Assembly (NCBI RefSeq): GCF_003025595.1
Contig: NZ_PYMI01000001.1
Span: forward strand, 1,054,001 to 1,118,000
Length of the DNA: 64,000 nt
Reading direction: 5' to 3'
DNA from: Photobacterium ganghwense
GTDB taxonomy: Bacteria; Pseudomonadota; Gammaproteobacteria; Enterobacterales; Vibrionaceae
Shown here: piece after piece, positions 61,154 to 64,000 of the stretch
How positions within the stretch are numbered: position 1 is the stretch's first letter
How the letters are laid out: each line of letters begins with the position of its first letter
Notes under the pieces: model-generated
What the model saw: only the letters and a program-made list of their open reading frames with translations
Database searches by the model: none
Told to the model about the DNA's origin: nothing
Translations under genes and position numbers: made by a program

Positions 61154-61657
61154 ATGAAGCACCTCATCATCACTGTTATTGGCCGCGATCAGGCGGGTCT
61201 TGTTGAAACCCTTTCCGATACGATTTACCAGAACAACGGTAACTGGCTGTCCAGCAGCCTGAGTAAACTCGCCGGCCAGTTTGCCGGGATCCTGCAAGTG
61301 GAAGTCGCCGATCAGCACATTGCCGCGCTGAGCAAAGCACTGAGCGAGATCGAAGCCCTGCAAGTGCAGATTGTTGAGGATGAAAGCAAGACCTCACCGA
61401 CCACCACCCTGTTTAACCTGCTGGTCACCGGTAATGACCGGGTAGGTATCGTGAAAGATGTCACCACCAAGCTCAAGCAGTTAGGCGTCAACATCAACAA
61501 GCTGAAAACCGACTCTGACAGCGCCCCCAACTGGGGCTACCCCATTTTCACCGCTGACTTCCAACTGGAGTTGCCGGACGGACTCAGTATTGAGCATGTC
61601 CAGGAAGCGCTCGAGTCGATTGCCGATGACCTGACCATTGATATTGATAATAACTAA
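61154..61657 (+). CDS. GcvR-like ACT-domain protein
   Basis: The 167-residue protein starts at ATG 61154. It has two ACT domains: ITVIGRDQAGLVETLSDTIYQNNGNWLSSSLSKLAG and LLVTGNDRVGIVKDVTTKLKQLGVNINKL. GcvR, the glycine cleavage repressor accessory protein, has this arrangement; the gene name is withheld because it is far from gcvA and the paralogue group is broad. It stands between pstC and ppk1. Confidence 0.85.
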   Translation: MKHLIITVIGRDQAGLVETLSDTIYQNNGNWLSSSLSKLAGQFAGILQVEVADQHIAALSKALSEIEALQVQIVEDESKTSPTTTLFNLLVTGNDRVGIVKDVTTKLKQLGVNINKLKTDSDSAPNWGYPIFTADFQLELPDGLSIEHVQEALESIADDLTIDIDNN

Positions 61658-61833
61658 GGCCTGAGCCCGTTTCAGCTGTACCTTTAGACGGATTGCTGCG
61701 CCGCTCCCTGCCGGTATGTCGCCTCAGGCGGCTATCTGTGGGGAGTCTGGGCATGCGCAGTAGACACCACTGGTAGGAAGAAACCGGCCACAGGCCAGCA
61801 GTACCTTTAGCCCAAGCTTTCTATAGGAATAAA

Positions 61834-63927
61834 ATGAGCACGGAACCTCTCTATTTAGAAAAAGAACTCAGTTGGCTTTCCTTCAATGAACGTGTGCTGC
61901 AGGAGGCTGCCGACAAGTCAGTCCCCCTCATAGAGCGTGTGCGTTTTCTCGGTATCTTCTCCAGTAATACCGATGAGTTTTACAAAGTACGCTTTGCCGA
62001 TGTAAAACGCCGCATTCTGATCAATCAGGAAAGAGGCAGTAACGAAAACTCCAAAGAACTCCTCAGCAAAATCCAGAGTCGCGTGCTCAAACTGAACCAG
62101 GACTTCGATACCCTTTATAACGAAATTCTGCTGGAAATGGCCCGGCGCCACATTTTCCTGGTCAATGAACAACAGCTCGATGATCATCAGCAAAACTGGC
62201 TCCGAAAACATTTTCGTACCCAAATCCTTCCCCACATTTCGCCAATCCTGCTGACCGATGATGTGGATTTGCTGCAATTTCTTAAAGACGAATATTCCTA
62301 CCTGGCGGTAGAAATGCAGCAAGGCGACAGCAAACGCTACGCCCTGCTGGAGATCCCGACCGATCAGCAGCCACGGTTTATCAAACTGCCGGAGGCCAAA
62401 GGGAAGCGCCGCAAGACTCTCATCCTGCTGGATAACATTATCCGCTTCTGTCTCGATGAAATTTTCAGCGGGCTGTTTGAATACGACAGTCTGGCAGCCT
62501 ATGCGATGAAAATGACCCGCGATGCGGAATATGACCTGAGCCAGGAAGTGGAACACAGCCTGATGGAGCAGATGTCTGAAGGCCTGAGCCAACGTCTGAC
62601 GGCCATGCCGGTCCGGTTCGTGTACCAGCGCGATATGCCGGCAGATATGGTCGACACCCTGTGCAGCATGCTTAAAGTCTCCAGCTACGACAGCATTATC
62701 CCGGGCGGCCGTTACCATAACTTCAAAGACTTTATCGGTTTCCCGAACGTCGGCCGCAACTACCTGGAAAATAATCCGCTGCCACCGCTCGAAAGCTACC
62801 AGTTTGTCAGCGCCCGCAACGCCTTTGATGCGATCAAAGCGCAGGACATCCTGCTGTACTACCCGTACCACACCTTCAACCACATGACGGAGTTGGTGCG
62901 CCAGGCAGCGTACGACCCGAAAGTGCGCAGCATCAAAATCAATATCTACCGGGTGGCCAAACAGTCCCGGATCATTGAGTCAATGATTGATGCCGCCAAC
63001 AACGGCAAACGGGTGACCGTGGTGGTCGAGCTGCAAGCTCGTTTCGATGAGGAAGCCAATATTGAATGGGCCCGACGCCTGACCGAAGCCGGCGTCCATG
63101 TGGTGTTTGGCGTACCGGGCCTGAAGATTCACTCCAAGCTCTGCCTGATCACCCGTATCGAAGGGGATGAACTGGTGCGCTATGCCCATATCGGTACCGG
63201 TAACTTCCACGAGAACACCGCCCGGATTTACACCGACTTCTCCCTGATGACCTGCAAGCCGGCAATCACCGACGAAGTCCGCATGGTGTTCAGCTACATC
63301 CAGAATCCGTACCAGCCGGTGAAATTCAGAAAACTGATTGTCTCGCCGCGTAACTCGCGCTTACGGATGTACGACCTGATTGATCGTGAAATTGCCCATG
63401 CCAAGCAAAATCTGCCGGCGGGTATTACACTCAAGGTGAACAACCTAGTGGATAAAGGATTGATCAACCTGCTTTATCAGGCCAGCAATGCAGGCGTGAA
63501 AATCAAGCTGATCATCCGTGGCATGTGCTCGCTGATCCCCGGCATCAAGGGCATCAGTGAAAATATTACCGCGATCAGCATCGTCGACCGCTTCCTCGAA
63601 CACCCGCGAGTCATGGTGTTTGATAATAACGGCGATCCGGAGGTTTTCATTTCTTCCGCTGACTGGATGACCCGAAACATCGACAACCGAATTGAAGTCG
63701 GCTGTCCGATTGACGACCCGGCCCTGAAGCAAAAGATCATTGATATCCTCAATATCCAGCTGTCAGACACCGTCAAGGCCCGGGTACTCGACCGCGACAT
63801 GAGCAACAATTATGTGTCCCGGGGCAACAAGCGGAAGATCCGATCTCAAATCGAGATCTATGATTATCTGAAGCAGTCGGAAAAACAGCTCAAGAAGCAA
63901 GCGCAGAAAAGTGAAAACGACGCATGA
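61834..63927 (+). CDS. ppk: Polyphosphate kinase 1
   Basis: The 697-residue kinase makes long-chain polyphosphate from ATP. Family start [21 protein letters not shown]; the autophosphorylated histidine is H433 in [11 protein letters not shown], and the second active histidine is in [21 protein letters not shown]. The last residues are Lys-rich ([12 protein letters not shown]). Its stop overlaps the ppx start by 4 bp. Confidence 0.97.
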   Translation: MSTEPLYLEKELSWLSFNERVLQEAADKSVPLIERVRFLGIFSSNTDEFYKVRFADVKRRILINQERGSNENSKELLSKIQSRVLKLNQDFDTLYNEILLEMARRHIFLVNEQQLDDHQQNWLRKHFRTQILPHISPILLTDDVDLLQFLKDEYSYLAVEMQQGDSKRYALLEIPTDQQPRFIKLPEAKGKRRKTLILLDNIIRFCLDEIFSGLFEYDSLAAYAMKMTRDAEYDLSQEVEHSLMEQMSEGLSQRLTAMPVRFVYQRDMPADMVDTLCSMLKVSSYDSIIPGGRYHNFKDFIGFPNVGRNYLENNPLPPLESYQFVSARNAFDAIKAQDILLYYPYHTFNHMTELVRQAAYDPKVRSIKINIYRVAKQSRIIESMIDAANNGKRVTVVVELQARFDEEANIEWARRLTEAGVHVVFGVPGLKIHSKLCLITRIEGDELVRYAHIGTGNFHENTARIYTDFSLMTCKPAITDEVRMVFSYIQNPYQPVKFRKLIVSPRNSRLRMYDLIDREIAHAKQNLPAGITLKVNNLVDKGLINLLYQASNAGVKIKLIIRGMCSLIPGIKGISENITAISIVDRFLEHPRVMVFDNNGDPEVFISSADWMTRNIDNRIEVGCPIDDPALKQKIIDILNIQLSDTVKARVLDRDMSNNYVSRGNKRKIRSQIEIYDYLKQSEKQLKKQAQKSENDA

Positions 63928-64000
63928 CAGAACCCGAAGCACCCCGTGAAATTGCCGCGATAGATATTGGCTCCAACAGCTTTCACATGGTTGTTGCCCG
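63924..64000 (+). CDS. ppx: Exopolyphosphatase (partial, 5' end)
   Basis: ATG 63924 overlaps the ppk stop (ATGA). The visible 25 residues include the ATPase-like motif [14 protein letters not shown] typical of Ppx/GppA. The rest is outside the window. ppk-ppx is a common operon with opposing enzymes. Confidence 0.93.
   Translation, partial: MTEPEAPREIAAIDIGSNSFHMVVA

Overview
The window is a piece of a Vibrionaceae-type gammaproteobacterial chromosome with a conjugative or mobilizable element at its left end. The chromosomal part (about 9.1-64 kb) has the gene neighbourhood of Vibrio and its relatives: guaBA, xseA, der-bamB-yfgM-hisS-ispG-rodZ-pilW-rlmN, ndk, pepB, the isc operon, trmJ, suhB, secDF-yajC-tgt-queA, aceBA, oxyR/prx, and phoU-pstBAC with ppk-ppx. 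A GlyGly-CTERM secreted trypsin-like protease also fits Vibrionaceae. The genus cannot be fixed from sequence reading alone; base composition near 50% GC would fit several (Vibrio, Grimontia, Photobacterium, Salinivibrio). I see no rRNA, tRNA or CRISPR.

Region 1 (1 to about 9.1 kb) is an integrated element that continues to the left of the window. All of its genes read leftward. From guaA inwards it has a P4-type tyrosine integrase, an AT-rich 0.8 kb regulatory stretch, an AlpA-like regulator, RepA and RepC resembling the IncQ (RSF1010) replication proteins, four 21-bp iterons with a set of palindromes (a candidate oriV), an oriT very close in layout and sequence to that of IncP plasmid RP4, TraJ, an RP4-type TraI relaxase, then TrbJ, a TrbK-like lipoprotein and TrbL of a P-type mating channel. 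Three palindromes match the IncP KorB operator, so an IncP-like KorB protein probably acts here from a gene outside the window. An IncP-like transfer module, an IncP-like regulatory circuit and an IncQ-like replicon in one chromosomal element is the most interesting content of the window.

Region 2 (9.1-24.7 kb) is mostly leftward housekeeping genes: guaB-guaA with PurR-like boxes, rightward xseA, zinc-ribbon yfgJ, an octanucleotide repeat tract, an AlaX-type alanyl-tRNA editing protein, and the long rlmN/pilW/rodZ/ispG/hisS/yfgM/bamB/der array, which joins tRNA and rRNA modification, isoprenoid synthesis, cell shape, pilus assembly, outer-membrane assembly and ribosome biogenesis.

Region 3 (24.7-36.1 kb) has ndk, two tandem pepB-type aminopeptidase genes, and the complete iscR-iscS-iscU-iscA-hscB-hscA-fdx-iscX operon preceded by two IscR type-1-like sites, then trmJ and divergent suhB. 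Region 4 (36.4-51 kb) has a large MscS-family channel, secF/secD/yajC/tgt/queA, the secreted protease, a two-CBS-domain protein, acpH, and the glyoxylate shunt genes aceA and aceB.

Region 5 (51.5-64 kb) has oxyR divergent from a 2-Cys peroxiredoxin, cutC, and a phosphate/polyphosphate block: ppk2, phoU-pstB-pstA-pstC behind a Pho box, a GcvR-like ACT protein, ppk1 and the start of ppx. These genes would together import phosphate, sense it and store or mobilise it as polyphosphate.
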